Positions 24,184-33,337 of a stretch of DNA of 64,000 nucleotides are shown here, one piece after another; positions within the stretch are counted from its first letter, which is position 1, and every line of letters begins with the position of its first letter. The DNA is from Vibrio sp. SCSIO 43135 (GTDB taxonomy: Bacteria; Pseudomonadota; Gammaproteobacteria; Enterobacterales; Vibrionaceae). Under the pieces are notes generated by a model, which was given only the letters and a program-made list of their open reading frames with translations, did no database searches and had not been told where the DNA came from. The stretch covers positions 1,612,001 through 1,676,000 of the forward strand of contig NZ_CP071860.1 of the NCBI RefSeq assembly GCF_023716665.1. The letters run 5' to 3'. Both the position numbers and the translations under genes were made by a program.

Positions 24184-25392
24184 TTAACTTTTCATGGCAT
24201 ACAGAGCCATTATATTTTGAGGTGAACCACCACTTTGAATCTGATTAACCATCATTTTCATTGCGTATGAAGTCTTAGAGAAAATTAATTTATAAGACTC
24301 ACATAGGTAGTTTTCTTTATATTTTTCACCGCTACTTTTTATTATCCTATGTTTTGGACAACCAGAATTACAAAGTGAATAATATTCACATCGACGACAA
24401 GACTCTGAAACTTTTTTATATTTAGCTTTGCCAAATTGAGTCTGCTTTTTACTTGAAACCAGTTTTTCAATGCTTGTATCGTGAATATTTCCCAGCTTAT
24501 GTGATGGATAAACGTAGTGGTCACACGAATAAAGATCGCCATTATGTTCAAGTACCAACGATGCGCCACACTCATTCAAATGGTGGCAAATGGTGGCGCC
24601 ATGCCCAATCCAAGTAGACAGTATGCTCTCGAATGTTTGGACGTAGATCTTCCCAATATCCTCGCGAACCCATTGTTCAAACACATCTGATAGGAAGACT
24701 CCAAAACCATGCGGTGGAACAGAAAAAGACGCCATTTCATTGATATCGTGGATTGACTGATTGGCACCGTTACATCCAGTGCGATTTTGATCTACCTCGA
24801 CAATTGGAATGAACTGCATATGTTCAACGCCCATCGACTTTAATGCCTGATAGGTTTCTTTTCCTCGATGCCAATTTTTATCGTTAACAACCGTTAATGT
24901 ATTAAATTCAACGTTATGTTTAATCAATAGCTCAATTGAGCTTTTTACTTTTTCAAAAGTTGGATTGCCGTTAATAGATATACGATACCTATCGTGTACA
25001 TCAGAAATACCATCGATGGAAACTCCAAGTAAAAAATTATTTTTGTGGAAAAATTCAGCCCACTTACTATTTATTGAAATTGCGTTTGTTTGGAAGCTAT
25101 TGGTGATCTTCTTCCCGTTAGAGTATTTCTTTTGATAGTTAACCGCACGTTCAAAGAAATCTAAGCCAGCTAATGTTGGTTCACCACCTTGCCAAGCAAA
25201 ATCAATAACATCTAGATCGCAGTCTCGAATGTAGTTTTTAATGTAGTTTCTCATACTACTATCCGACATTAGATAGTGATCATTACTTTCTTGAATAAAG
25301 TTTTCTTTCTCTAAATAGAAGCAGTAATCACACTTCAGATTGCACTTAAAGCTGGCAGGTTTAGCCATGATGTGGAACTTGGTTGAACTCAT
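24184..25392 (-). CDS. anaerobic sulfatase maturase (radical SAM anSME)
   Basis: 402 residues. Radical SAM cluster CNLKC-DYC (Cys17, Cys21, Cys24), DFAWQGGEPTLAG, and a C-terminal SPASM-type region with clusters near CDHYVYPSHKLGNI, CRRCEYYSLCNSGCPKHR and LCESYK. It turns the active-site Cys (or Ser) of sulfatases into formylglycine without oxygen, in the cytoplasm before export. The one sulfatase in this block has the Cys motif CGPSR, a suitable substrate. The gene is visibly AT-rich compared with its neighbours, a sign of transfer. Separated from the GH3 gene by 105 bases. Confidence 0.92.
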   Translation of the reverse strand: MSSTKFHIMAKPASFKCNLKCDYCFYLEKENFIQESNDHYLMSDSSMRNYIKNYIRDCDLDVIDFAWQGGEPTLAGLDFFERAVNYQKKYSNGKKITNSFQTNAISINSKWAEFFHKNNFLLGVSIDGISDVHDRYRISINGNPTFEKVKSSIELLIKHNVEFNTLTVVNDKNWHRGKETYQALKSMGVEHMQFIPIVEVDQNRTGCNGANQSIHDINEMASFSVPPHGFGVFLSDVFEQWVREDIGKIYVQTFESILSTWIGHGATICHHLNECGASLVLEHNGDLYSCDHYVYPSHKLGNIHDTSIEKLVSSKKQTQFGKAKYKKVSESCRRCEYYSLCNSGCPKHRIIKSSGEKYKENYLCESYKLIFSKTSYAMKMMVNQIQSGGSPQNIMALYAMKS

Positions 25393-25660
25393 AGAATCTC
25401 ATGCTCAAAAACAACGTAAATAACACTATTGGTCAACACGTCCCTGCGTTTCACATTTGAAATGTACCATTAATGAAAAATCATCCAACAAGATAAGACT
25501 TAAAATGTGACTCGGGTTAGGCTATTAATTACACGAACTGATCAAGATCAAAGGAGTGCTCGACTTTCATTAGGATTTAATGAGCAAAACTGCACAGGTA
25601 CATAAAACCTACCAGGCAGACTCATTCACACTGTAAATGGCAATATCCAGAGGGTGGATT
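25393..25660. other. AT-rich intergenic stretch upstream of the maturase gene
   Basis: About 270 bases. It must hold the promoter for the maturase gene on the minus strand. I see no open reading frame, attachment site or integrase remnant; it ends at the LysR pseudogene fragment. Confidence 0.4.
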
Positions 25661-25902
25661 TAGTAGCAGCAAGTACTCACAAGTTGGCTGAAATTGAGTT
25701 AATAACACTGGCTGACGAGAAGGGGTAAGAGAAGCCAGTATTTAAGGGCTTGGCATTAGCTATGTCGGGCTGCATGAGTTTCAGCCCCACCCAAACATTG
25801 CCATGGTAAAAATTTCCGACCTAGAAACCATGTCGAAGTCGTATTTGCTCAATCTTAAAGGGCTGGAGCAACTACTGGTGATCAAGATTATGCAGCAGTT
25901 GG
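25661..25902 (+). pseudogene. decayed 3' fragment of the phn LysR gene
   Basis: Nearly identical to the LysR gene at 13511-14389 over its positions 14011-14054 and 14171-14357, with about 116 bases deleted in between at a shared CGAG. The reading frame has a premature TAA (agt att taa ggg) where the intact gene codes Ser-Ile-Tyr-Gly, and no start. Same strand as the intact gene. The similarity ends at QQL on both copies, so the two copies have different sequence after that point. It marks the far border of the sulfatase block. Confidence 0.9.
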
Positions 25903-26033
25903 CAAACGAGCATCCTATTGTTTATTAAGATTTATTGGCATTACTTCTTGCTTTGAAGACGCTAAATTAAGAGAGTGATACCTCACTAAAGGGAATATAT
26001 ACTGTCTATTGGCGAATAGTAGAAGGAAAGGCG

Positions 26034-27029
26034 ATGAGCTCTGAATCTTATGAAATCCCAGTAATTCGATCTACTTACCTCAAAGAATTTATTACGCTTT
26101 TTACTAAAGCGGGGCTCAATCCAGATAACCTTATTTTTAACAACGGCTTGCCTTTAGATCTTATGCAAAGTGACGGTGACTTTGTGCCTAACCTGTCGCT
26201 CAATCGCCTCATCAACGCAGCAGCAGACGAGCTTGGTGTAGAGAAAACACTGGATATACTTTTCACCCACTTTAAAACGCTCGCCGTCCCTCATGTTCTT
26301 CACCAATTTGAAGCCTATTCAACCATTGGCGAGGCATTGCAGCACGCAAAAGCAATATTCTCTCTCGACTCTCCAGGCAGCAGCGTGTTGGCAAAATCCA
26401 TCAATGGTCAGTTTTGGCTATGCCGTTCAAACTATCAACAGCCAGAAAAGTCCATCACTTGGCACGAGCCCTTTTTTATAAGCTATGTAATCGCCTTGAT
26501 TCAGCATCTGACGCATTCGGATTGGCTCCCAACGCAAGTCAAACTGCAGGTCACTGACGACTCAATTGTTAACCAAATTGTTGGGGCAAGTTGCCAACTG
26601 TATATCGGACACGAGGACACCGAAATACTGCTCCCTCAACACATACTTGATAAGAAAATTGAGATTCCTCCGAATACACTTGGATCGCAACAACCTCATG
26701 TGGAGTGGTATACCAGCTTTTCCGACTCAGTGTTCGAACTGCTAGAGCAATACTCAAGAGAGCAAAACCTTTCCGTACAAGAGGCCGCCGATATTCTGGG
26801 ATACTCGCAGCGAACATTACAAAGAAAACTGCAAGCTGAAAATCTGAGTTTCGGCAAAATAAAAGACAGCGTCATGTATACCAACGCATGCAGATTGATG
26901 GGGAAAGGACACAGCCTAACCTATATTTCTACACAGCTGGGCTACCAAAATGTGTCGCACTTTTCCCGCTCTTTCAAGCGCATATCGGGGACGACACCAA
27001 AGGAGTATTTGAAAGCCTTGAGAGAGTAA
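26034..27029 (+). CDS. AraC-family regulator with long N-terminal sensor
   Basis: 331 residues. N-terminal domain of about 220 residues of the arabinose-binding-like (OruR/ArgR-type) class, C-terminal AraC DNA-binding domain: SVQEAADILGYSQRTLQRKLQAE and LTYISTQLGYQNVSHFSRSFKRISGTTPKEY. The ATG has GGAAAGG upstream. It lies 90 bases before the dipeptidase gene on the same strand and may control it. Ligand unknown. Confidence 0.88.
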   Translation: MSSESYEIPVIRSTYLKEFITLFTKAGLNPDNLIFNNGLPLDLMQSDGDFVPNLSLNRLINAAADELGVEKTLDILFTHFKTLAVPHVLHQFEAYSTIGEALQHAKAIFSLDSPGSSVLAKSINGQFWLCRSNYQQPEKSITWHEPFFISYVIALIQHLTHSDWLPTQVKLQVTDDSIVNQIVGASCQLYIGHEDTEILLPQHILDKKIEIPPNTLGSQQPHVEWYTSFSDSVFELLEQYSREQNLSVQEAADILGYSQRTLQRKLQAENLSFGKIKDSVMYTNACRLMGKGHSLTYISTQLGYQNVSHFSRSFKRISGTTPKEYLKALRE

Positions 27030-27118
27030 AACGCCAAGAGGTCCGCTTTGGCACGATTAGGTAAAAACCGAATTTTCCCTTGAATACAATGCATCCAAAT
27101 CCCGAAATAAATGGTGCC

Positions 27119-28396
27119 ATGATGCAAACACGTAAAGTCACGACCCTAGCCTTAGCCACTGCTTTTTTTTCGTCTTACTCGTTCTCACATGATATAGGCC
27201 ACGACCATATTCATGTGGAAGGCGGTTGGACAGCAAAAGCTGGTTTCGTCTCAGACACCGACTTCCAAGCGCCACTTTGGAATGCCCGTGGAAAATCGGA
27301 ACAAGAAATCAAAGCACGAGCCGCTTACCTTGCAACCATCTACGATGCTCCACGCTCACCAAGCGAAACTCAAAAAGATGCGCTGTTTAGGGAGAAGTTT
27401 GGCGACGCTATTTTCATTAATTCGGTACTACCCGCTGCCGTCGGCGTTACTGGTTTCCCTAAACACTTGGTAAAACAGGGGTATAAAAGGAATCAAGAAG
27501 CAGGTGTTTCTGTCGCGAGCGTATCGCTTTACAACTACCCATCTTCACAAATAAAAGACATCGATTATTCGCTAGAACAAACAAAAATTGCGGTCCAAGA
27601 ATCAGGGGCGCGACAGGCTCACACCACACTCGATATTCGCAATGCTAAAGCGGATGGAAAAATGTCTGTGATCTTCAATGTTCAGGGCTCTGATTTCCTT
27701 ATTGACGACCTTAGCCAAATGCCTCAATACGCTCGCGAAGGAATCAAAGTCATGAACTTCACTTACAACGCAGATAATGCGCTCGCAGGTGGCGGTTCAG
27801 CAAACAATAAAGGACTCACGACGCAAGGCATTGAGTTCGTTAAGCTGGCGAATAAAAGTGGTGTCGTTATCGATGTCTCTCACTCATCAAGTCAGACCGC
27901 AGTTGAAGCGGCAAAATACTCTTCAAAACCTATTGTAGCGTCTCACTCAAATGCTGCGGGGCTACATAATATAGGTCGAAATTTGTCTGATGAAGCCATC
28001 ATCGCGATTGGTAAAACCAATGGTGCAGTTTGTACAACTGGCGTAGGTATGTTCTTGAATGAGGAAGGAGATGCTTCTCCAGAAGCGTTTGCCAAACACG
28101 TGGTTTACACCGCAAATCTTATTGGCAGAGATAAAACCTGTTTCTCGACTGACTACTTACACAACTATCAAGACTTCGTCGCAGCAGCACTCAAAGACAG
28201 TAAGCGATTTCCGCCTGAGCTTGGATTTGGAGGCTTCACCTACAACACAACCATCGAACAAGGCTGGGCTGTGGCTCGAATTCTACAAGAGCAATACGAT
28301 TGGAGCGACGAGGAAATTAGAGGTTTCTTAGGAGAGAATCTAATGCGAGTTTATGCGGAAAACTGGCATGAAGTGAGCGTTGCTTTAGGTTCATAG
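27119..28396 (+). CDS. secreted M19-family (renal dipeptidase-like) peptidase
   Basis: About 425 residues. The frame opens at TTG 27080; a start at ATG 27119 or 27122 gives a proper signal peptide (MMQTRKVTTLALATAFFSSY, cut near SFS-HD). M19 features: FNVQGSDFL, VIDVSHSSSQTA, PIVASHSNA (metal and substrate His), FSTDYLHN, and the C-terminal GENLMRVY. The family cleaves dipeptides with two zinc ions. The usual N-terminal DGH motif is not seen in standard form: the mature start is HDIGHDHIHVEGGW instead, so the metal site may vary. The enzyme should act in the periplasm. Confidence 0.85.
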   Translation: MMQTRKVTTLALATAFFSSYSFSHDIGHDHIHVEGGWTAKAGFVSDTDFQAPLWNARGKSEQEIKARAAYLATIYDAPRSPSETQKDALFREKFGDAIFINSVLPAAVGVTGFPKHLVKQGYKRNQEAGVSVASVSLYNYPSSQIKDIDYSLEQTKIAVQESGARQAHTTLDIRNAKADGKMSVIFNVQGSDFLIDDLSQMPQYAREGIKVMNFTYNADNALAGGGSANNKGLTTQGIEFVKLANKSGVVIDVSHSSSQTAVEAAKYSSKPIVASHSNAAGLHNIGRNLSDEAIIAIGKTNGAVCTTGVGMFLNEEGDASPEAFAKHVVYTANLIGRDKTCFSTDYLHNYQDFVAAALKDSKRFPPELGFGGFTYNTTIEQGWAVARILQEQYDWSDEEIRGFLGENLMRVYAENWHEVSVALGS

Positions 28397-28429
28397 GCCG
28401 ACTCAGGTCCAAATAGAAAGCTAACACTT

Positions 28430-28458
28430 AGCCACACCTATCTTGGTGTGGCTTTTTA
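28430..28458 (+). terminator. rho-independent terminator after the dipeptidase gene
   Basis: gccacacc (28431-28438), six-base loop, ggtgtggc (28445-28452), then a T-run. It also separates the convergent helicase gene. Confidence 0.9.
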
Positions 28459-28491
28459 GCTCGCTTTACAATGTAAATTTAAGCGGTTCTG

Positions 28492-29730
28492 TTAAGGCTT
28501 CTTTGGTGCAAAGCGCTTGGACTTCCCTTGAAACTGCTTGATGCTTTTTTTGCTGTTGGTTCGGCGGTTGGCTTTTTTATCGCGCGGGGCACGCTTACTC
28601 TCGCCCGTCGACGGTTTGTCGGTAACCGGAAAACCGTCCAACGCTTGTAGAGGCAGTTCACGCTGAGTGAGGCTGCGAATCGCTGTTAATGCCTCCATTT
28701 CACCATGACATACCAGCGACATAGCAACGCCCAGTTGGCCTGCTCGGGCAGTACGCCCCACGCGGTGAACGTATGTTTCTGCATGCATTGGCAGCTCAAA
28801 ATTCACTACTACGGGCAACTGCTCAATATGAATACCACGAGCAAGAAGGTCGGTTGCAATCAATACCTGTGTCTTTCCAGATTTAAACTGAAGCAACGCT
28901 TCCTCTCGCTCTGTTTGGCTCTTATTACCGTGCAGCGCATTAGTCGTAACTCCGGCCTTATTGAGTTTCTTGGCCAAGCCATCCGCATTCTCTTTGGCAC
29001 CAATAAATACCAGCACTTGAGCCCATTCATTTTGCTGGATTAGCTCAATCAGCGCCTTAGTTTTACTGCCTTTGTTCACAAGATACAGTGTCTCGGCAAT
29101 ATCCTGATTGGTGCTGTTTTCTTGGTGGGCAGCGAGTTGCTTTGGCGCATGCATCAATTGATTCGCTTTTTGCTTTAGCTCATCAGAAAACGTGGCCGAG
29201 AACATCGCAGTTTGACGCTTTGCAGAGGTTTGCAGCGCGATGCTTTGTACCTCTGGCCAAAAGCCCATATCGAGCAAACGGTCGGCTTCATCTAAAACAA
29301 GGTACTGCACCCGACTCAGACTCAGGCCGCTGTTTACCAAATCCACCAAGCGCCCTGTGGTTGCGACCAAAATACTCGGCTTTTCAGCAAGCGCTTGTTG
29401 TTGAAGCGCTTTGTCGACGCCTCCACACAAACACACTGCGTTGAGTTTAAGCGATTTACCAACGTGGTTAATCGCTTCCGTCACTTGAGTGGCGAGTTCA
29501 CGCGTCGGCACCAACACCAGCCCTTGCTGCTCGACATTTACATTTAAATTGTCTAGTAAAGGCAATCCATACGCTAAGGTTTTTCCACTACCAGTATTGG
29601 CCAGCGCCAAGACGTCTGCCCCGCTTATTAGCTCTGGAATCGCCAAAGACTGAATGTCTGTCGGTGATTTGAACTCTTTTGGTAAAGCGTGGATAACATC
29701 AGAACTCAATGAGAGAGTGGAAAATGACAT
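28492..29730 (-). CDS. DEAD-box ATP-dependent RNA helicase (RhlE/SrmB type)
   Basis: 412 residues. All helicase motifs are present: Q motif KSPTDIQSLAIP, motif I ANTGSGKT, Ia PTRELATQ, Ib TTGRL, II DEAD, III SAT, IV VFIGAKE, V ATDLLARGIHIE, VI HRVGRTARAG. The C-terminal 50 residues are Lys/Arg/Ser-rich, a typical RNA-binding tail. Frame opens at 29790, but ATG at 29730 (AAGGG nine bases upstream) starts MSFSTLSLS as in relatives. It unwinds RNA in ribosome assembly or mRNA decay. The precise paralogue is not fixed by sequence reading. Confidence 0.9.
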   Translation of the reverse strand: MSFSTLSLSSDVIHALPKEFKSPTDIQSLAIPELISGADVLALANTGSGKTLAYGLPLLDNLNVNVEQQGLVLVPTRELATQVTEAINHVGKSLKLNAVCLCGGVDKALQQQALAEKPSILVATTGRLVDLVNSGLSLSRVQYLVLDEADRLLDMGFWPEVQSIALQTSAKRQTAMFSATFSDELKQKANQLMHAPKQLAAHQENSTNQDIAETLYLVNKGSKTKALIELIQQNEWAQVLVFIGAKENADGLAKKLNKAGVTTNALHGNKSQTEREEALLQFKSGKTQVLIATDLLARGIHIEQLPVVVNFELPMHAETYVHRVGRTARAGQLGVAMSLVCHGEMEALTAIRSLTQRELPLQALDGFPVTDKPSTGESKRAPRDKKANRRTNSKKSIKQFQGKSKRFAPKKP

Positions 29731-29959
29731 GGAGTTGGCCCTTAATGTGGAGGCAGGAGAACGTGTAAATATAGCCGCGGACTGTATCACAATCTAATCT
29801 TGGCCGCGCAAAAGAATCCAACTTGGCTTAGCGATACCTGCTGGCACACAAATTTGCACCGACACGCGTGAACCTCAGCGAGATTTAAGCCAAACTCAAG
29901 CTATGCCAAAGTGCGTGCAGCGCTGGCATATCAGAACTTTTTGGTTTCAAAGGCGCCCG

Positions 29960-30790
29960 ATGGATTTAAACCTGATCATCCCTTTCATTCGTGTTTACGA
30001 ACTCAATAGCATCACCCAAGCGGCAGAGCTGCTGGATGTGACTCAACCAGCCATGTCGGCCAGCATCAAACGGCTAGAGAAAAGCCTAAATACACAGCTG
30101 TTTGTTAGGCATGGTCGCCGCCTCGAACCAACCGCCAGTGCACACGCGCTTGCGACTCACTTTAAAGAGATCGAGCATCATCTAAAGCTGGCTTTAGACA
30201 CACCACGAAATTTCACGGTGTATGCCCCAGAGCATATTGTGATTCAATTGCCGATTCTCGACGGCATCAAAGTTATCGAGAGCCCGATATCTGAATATCA
30301 GGTGCTGGAGCATTTAAGACACGACAAAATCGACATGGCCTTAGAGACACGCTTCAAACAAGAAAAAGAGCAGTCATTTATCTATGAACATGTGGTGGAT
30401 GTTGAGATCGCTTATGTGTGCCGAGCTGATCACCCAACAATTGGTGATGCCATCACACTCGAGCAGTTTTACGAACTGGAGCATGTCACCCTGCCGTATG
30501 GCGATCATGAAATCTCTGGGTTTGAAAAACTGGTTGGATTAAACATCAGTAGAAAGATTGTTAAGCAAGTGACTAGCCCAAGTTCAATGCTGTTATGCGT
30601 GCAGCAATCTGATGCGATTTGTGTCGCTAATCGTCGTGATCCGCTGATAGAGAAACTTGGCTTGAGGGTGTTCGATGTACCTTTCACATTCGACACTATT
30701 CATATCGATTTGGTTTACCACAAAAAATACATCGATAACCTACACCACGCTAAAGTCCGTAACCAACTAGTATCGTTACTGAAAGACTAA
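29960..30790 (+). CDS. LysR-family transcriptional regulator
   Basis: 276 residues. Helix-turn-helix at about 15-35 (NSITQAAELLDVTQPAMSASIKRLE), followed by a short LysR sensor domain. ATG 29960 is chosen because AAAGG lies eight bases upstream and it starts MDLNLIIPFIRVY, the usual LysR opening; the frame is open from 29903. Lies upstream of the DUF1254 gene on the same strand with a 225-base gap holding a strong hairpin. Target unknown. Confidence 0.85.
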   Translation: MDLNLIIPFIRVYELNSITQAAELLDVTQPAMSASIKRLEKSLNTQLFVRHGRRLEPTASAHALATHFKEIEHHLKLALDTPRNFTVYAPEHIVIQLPILDGIKVIESPISEYQVLEHLRHDKIDMALETRFKQEKEQSFIYEHVVDVEIAYVCRADHPTIGDAITLEQFYELEHVTLPYGDHEISGFEKLVGLNISRKIVKQVTSPSSMLLCVQQSDAICVANRRDPLIEKLGLRVFDVPFTFDTIHIDLVYHKKYIDNLHHAKVRNQLVSLLKD

Positions 30791-30840
30791 CTCGCTCCAC
30801 CTACAACTCACTTTCCCCCACTTCCCATTGCGTGCTGCCG

Positions 30841-30867
30841 CCCTACATAAACACTGTTTATGTAGGG
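30841..30867. repeat. 12-base inverted repeat between LysR and DUF1254 genes
   Basis: ccctacataaac and gtttatgtaggg pair perfectly over loop act. No T-run follows, so it is either an operator-type palindrome or a weak terminator. Confidence 0.7.
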
Positions 30868-31015
30868 TATAGCTGCCATCATCTACTTCGCGCAGAGCTT
30901 TACTTGTACATTACCTTCATCGACACGCCCTCCCCTCTCCGGGTTTATCTAGGTGCTTGTTCTCAATTTCCAATAACAATAATTCGATAAGCCATAGCGC
31001 TTAATAGGATGTAAG

Positions 31016-32242
31016 ATGAAGAAAACTCTCCTCGCAGCAACAATTGCCGCTGTCTCTTTCGGTGCAGTCGCATCAGATGCGGTCACCACCACATTACCGA
31101 ATGGCACTGACATCACCGCCACGCCTGCAGAAATGCGCGCGTATGTGGTCACCCACCACGCCAACTATTTGCGTGACACCGCTGAAGATAACGGCGGAAC
31201 TAACATCATTAAACATACCCGTGTATTACCGGGCTCGGGAACCGATTTTGTCGTGACCCCAGCGCTGGATCATTTGTACTCGAAAGCGGTCCTAGACCTT
31301 TCCGAAGGACCTGTATATATGGAAGTGCCAAAGGTCAGCGACCGCTACTTCTCGGTCCACATTACCGACCAAGAGCACTACACCATCTTTGATGAATACA
31401 ACCCTACTCAAACGCACTATATGTTTGTTCGCCAAGGCAGCGAGTACAAAGCGAAAGACGGCGTAACGGTCATTGAGTCTCGCGGCGATCACCCACACGT
31501 ATTCTTACGCACGCAAGTGTTTACCGAAGAAACCATCGCCGACACTCATGCGATTCAAGATAAGGTTTCTTTAAGTGCACCAACGACTGGCGGTAAATTA
31601 GACTTTACTGACCCTGTCGCTTTCACATTGAACACTAGCGATGTGTACCCAGACAATATTGAGCTGATGCAGTCACGTGTCGGCAAGCACAGCGACGCAG
31701 AGTTTAAGCGCATGCAAGGCTTCATGACTGGCGTGTATCTTGAGCGCTCAATCGCCGAAGGTGCTGACAACTGGGGACTATTTGGCCCAATTGACTCCAA
31801 AGAGCCTCGCGCTGACGATCATGTTACTCGTGTGATTGGCATTGTCGGCCACTTAGGTTTACCGGTGTACTCAGCGACAATGGATAACACCCATGCCTAC
31901 TACACTGGTGTGCCAAGTAACTGCTCAGGCAAGCCTTTGAACGGTTCGAATACTGAAGTGTTTACTATCCCATATGAGCCAGCCGTGGATCTGTTCTGGT
32001 CTGTTACTCGCTATTCTGGCCTCACTTACAACACGCTACCAGGCGCCGAGCAGCAAGTATTTAATGCCTATAACACTCAGCCAGATGAGAACGGCAATAT
32101 CACCATCACTTTCTCGGCCGAAAACCCAGAAGATGGGACTTACTGGATGCCGGTTAAGGAAAATGAACCTTACTACTTTGTAGAGCGTTATTACGGCCCA
32201 AGAATGAACGAACTTGAAACAGCGCTCGATCGCTGCTCGTAA
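31016..32242 (+). CDS. secreted DUF1254/DUF1214 protein
   Basis: 408 residues. Signal peptide about 1-19 (FGAVAS). The DUF1254 part is recognisable by VYMEVPKVSDRYFSVHITD and the DUF1214 part by PAVDLFWSVTRYSG followed later by YWMPVKENEPYYFVERYYGP. The fold occurs in many bacterial envelope proteins of unknown activity. ATG follows AGGATGTAAG. The next gene, an outer-membrane protein, starts 70 bases later on the same strand, so the two are likely co-expressed. Confidence 0.85.
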   Translation: MKKTLLAATIAAVSFGAVASDAVTTTLPNGTDITATPAEMRAYVVTHHANYLRDTAEDNGGTNIIKHTRVLPGSGTDFVVTPALDHLYSKAVLDLSEGPVYMEVPKVSDRYFSVHITDQEHYTIFDEYNPTQTHYMFVRQGSEYKAKDGVTVIESRGDHPHVFLRTQVFTEETIADTHAIQDKVSLSAPTTGGKLDFTDPVAFTLNTSDVYPDNIELMQSRVGKHSDAEFKRMQGFMTGVYLERSIAEGADNWGLFGPIDSKEPRADDHVTRVIGIVGHLGLPVYSATMDNTHAYYTGVPSNCSGKPLNGSNTEVFTIPYEPAVDLFWSVTRYSGLTYNTLPGAEQQVFNAYNTQPDENGNITITFSAENPEDGTYWMPVKENEPYYFVERYYGPRMNELETALDRCS

Positions 32243-32312
32243 CCCACTCTCATTAGGGAAAGCCAGTGCTTACGGAGGAGCACTCATCCCTCAATCCATT
32301 AAGAATACCATC

Positions 32313-33137
32313 ATGAAAATCAACACATTTTCCTCTCTGCCAAGCACATTAGCGCTAGGTTTACTCACTGCGGTTTCTGCTTCACAAGTCATCGCCTCCG
32401 AGCAAGACACTGTTCAAGACATGAGTGATCCGCTTGCGGTTTATACTCAAGCGGGTGCGGGTTACAGCGACAAAGGTTTGAACCTTAAATTTGGCCAAAC
32501 CTACGATACGGGTTCCGACACTACGATGGGCATGAATGTTTTAGAAATCAAAGGTATTGCCGGTGATGCCGTTGGCTTTCGAGACAACAATAAAGCGCTC
32601 TATTCTGGTGTAGATGATTCCATCGATTCCCTGCGTTTTCGTAATTTCAGCGTCGATTTAACCAACGGCCGTGGCGCACAAATTGACCTGAACTATAACT
32701 TCGATACTAATCAGGGTTCGGCGTCCTATAGCTTCATTCAAGCGCTGCCAAAATTCGGCCCAGTTAACCTATACCCTTTAGCCGGATTGGGAGTCGCTGC
32801 GGGGGAGCCTTTAACGGACAAAGACCGCTCAGACGCTGATGAACTCCACCAGCGCTATGATATACACGGCACATTCTATGTGGCAGGTATGTACACTAAG
32901 GTCGAAATTACCGATGCCATCTGGCTTAACTACAACCCGATGTATCTGGGCACTATTAGTGGCTCAGAAGCCTATAAACACGGCGCGTTCTACGGTGATG
33001 ACTCAGTTTTCACCCATGAGTTTGCTGTTTCGTACCAAGTTAATCCGCGTTTCAACCTACGCTACTTCGCCAACTGGGACGAAGAAGTTCGGTTTGAGAA
33101 CGGCGACCATCGCATCGAATTCAACTATCAGTTCTAA
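32313..33137 (+). CDS. outer-membrane beta-barrel protein of unknown family
   Basis: 274 residues. The frame opens at 32214 inside the DUF1254 gene; ATG at 32313 starts a signal peptide (MKINTFSSLPSTLALGLLTAV, cut near VIAS). The mature part has alternating strands (YTQAGAGYSDKGLNLKFGQTY, RGAQIDLNYNFDTNQ) and ends with Phe (RIEFNYQF), as in outer-membrane proteins. No named family recognised. Terminator at 33155-33183 ends the pair with the DUF1254 gene. Confidence 0.7.
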   Translation: MKINTFSSLPSTLALGLLTAVSASQVIASEQDTVQDMSDPLAVYTQAGAGYSDKGLNLKFGQTYDTGSDTTMGMNVLEIKGIAGDAVGFRDNNKALYSGVDDSIDSLRFRNFSVDLTNGRGAQIDLNYNFDTNQGSASYSFIQALPKFGPVNLYPLAGLGVAAGEPLTDKDRSDADELHQRYDIHGTFYVAGMYTKVEITDAIWLNYNPMYLGTISGSEAYKHGAFYGDDSVFTHEFAVSYQVNPRFNLRYFANWDEEVRFENGDHRIEFNYQF

Positions 33138-33154
33138 TTAATTTTGATTGTTCT

Positions 33155-33183
33155 AACGGAGCTCTTCGGTGCTCCGTTTTCCT
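33155..33183 (+). terminator. rho-independent terminator
   Basis: aacggagc and gctccgtt pair around tcttcggt (a UUCG-type loop), followed by a T-rich tail. Ends the DUF1254/outer-membrane gene pair. Confidence 0.9.
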
Positions 33184-33337
33184 TTTTAGAAACCTTTCTG
33201 CCCATAAGGGCTAACTTTTAAGCGCTTCTCACTTGGTGATGTCGTAAATGGAAATACCTGTTGTCATAATGGCAACACGCCTATTGCCGTGATTTCGCCT
33301 ATTATCCTCACATTCAATTGATTTCAGTGAGGTGGGT

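Noticed and set aside
14411..25660. Classic integrative element
   Set aside because: No integrase, transposase, tRNA target or clean attachment repeats; only the duplicated LysR fragment supports insertion.
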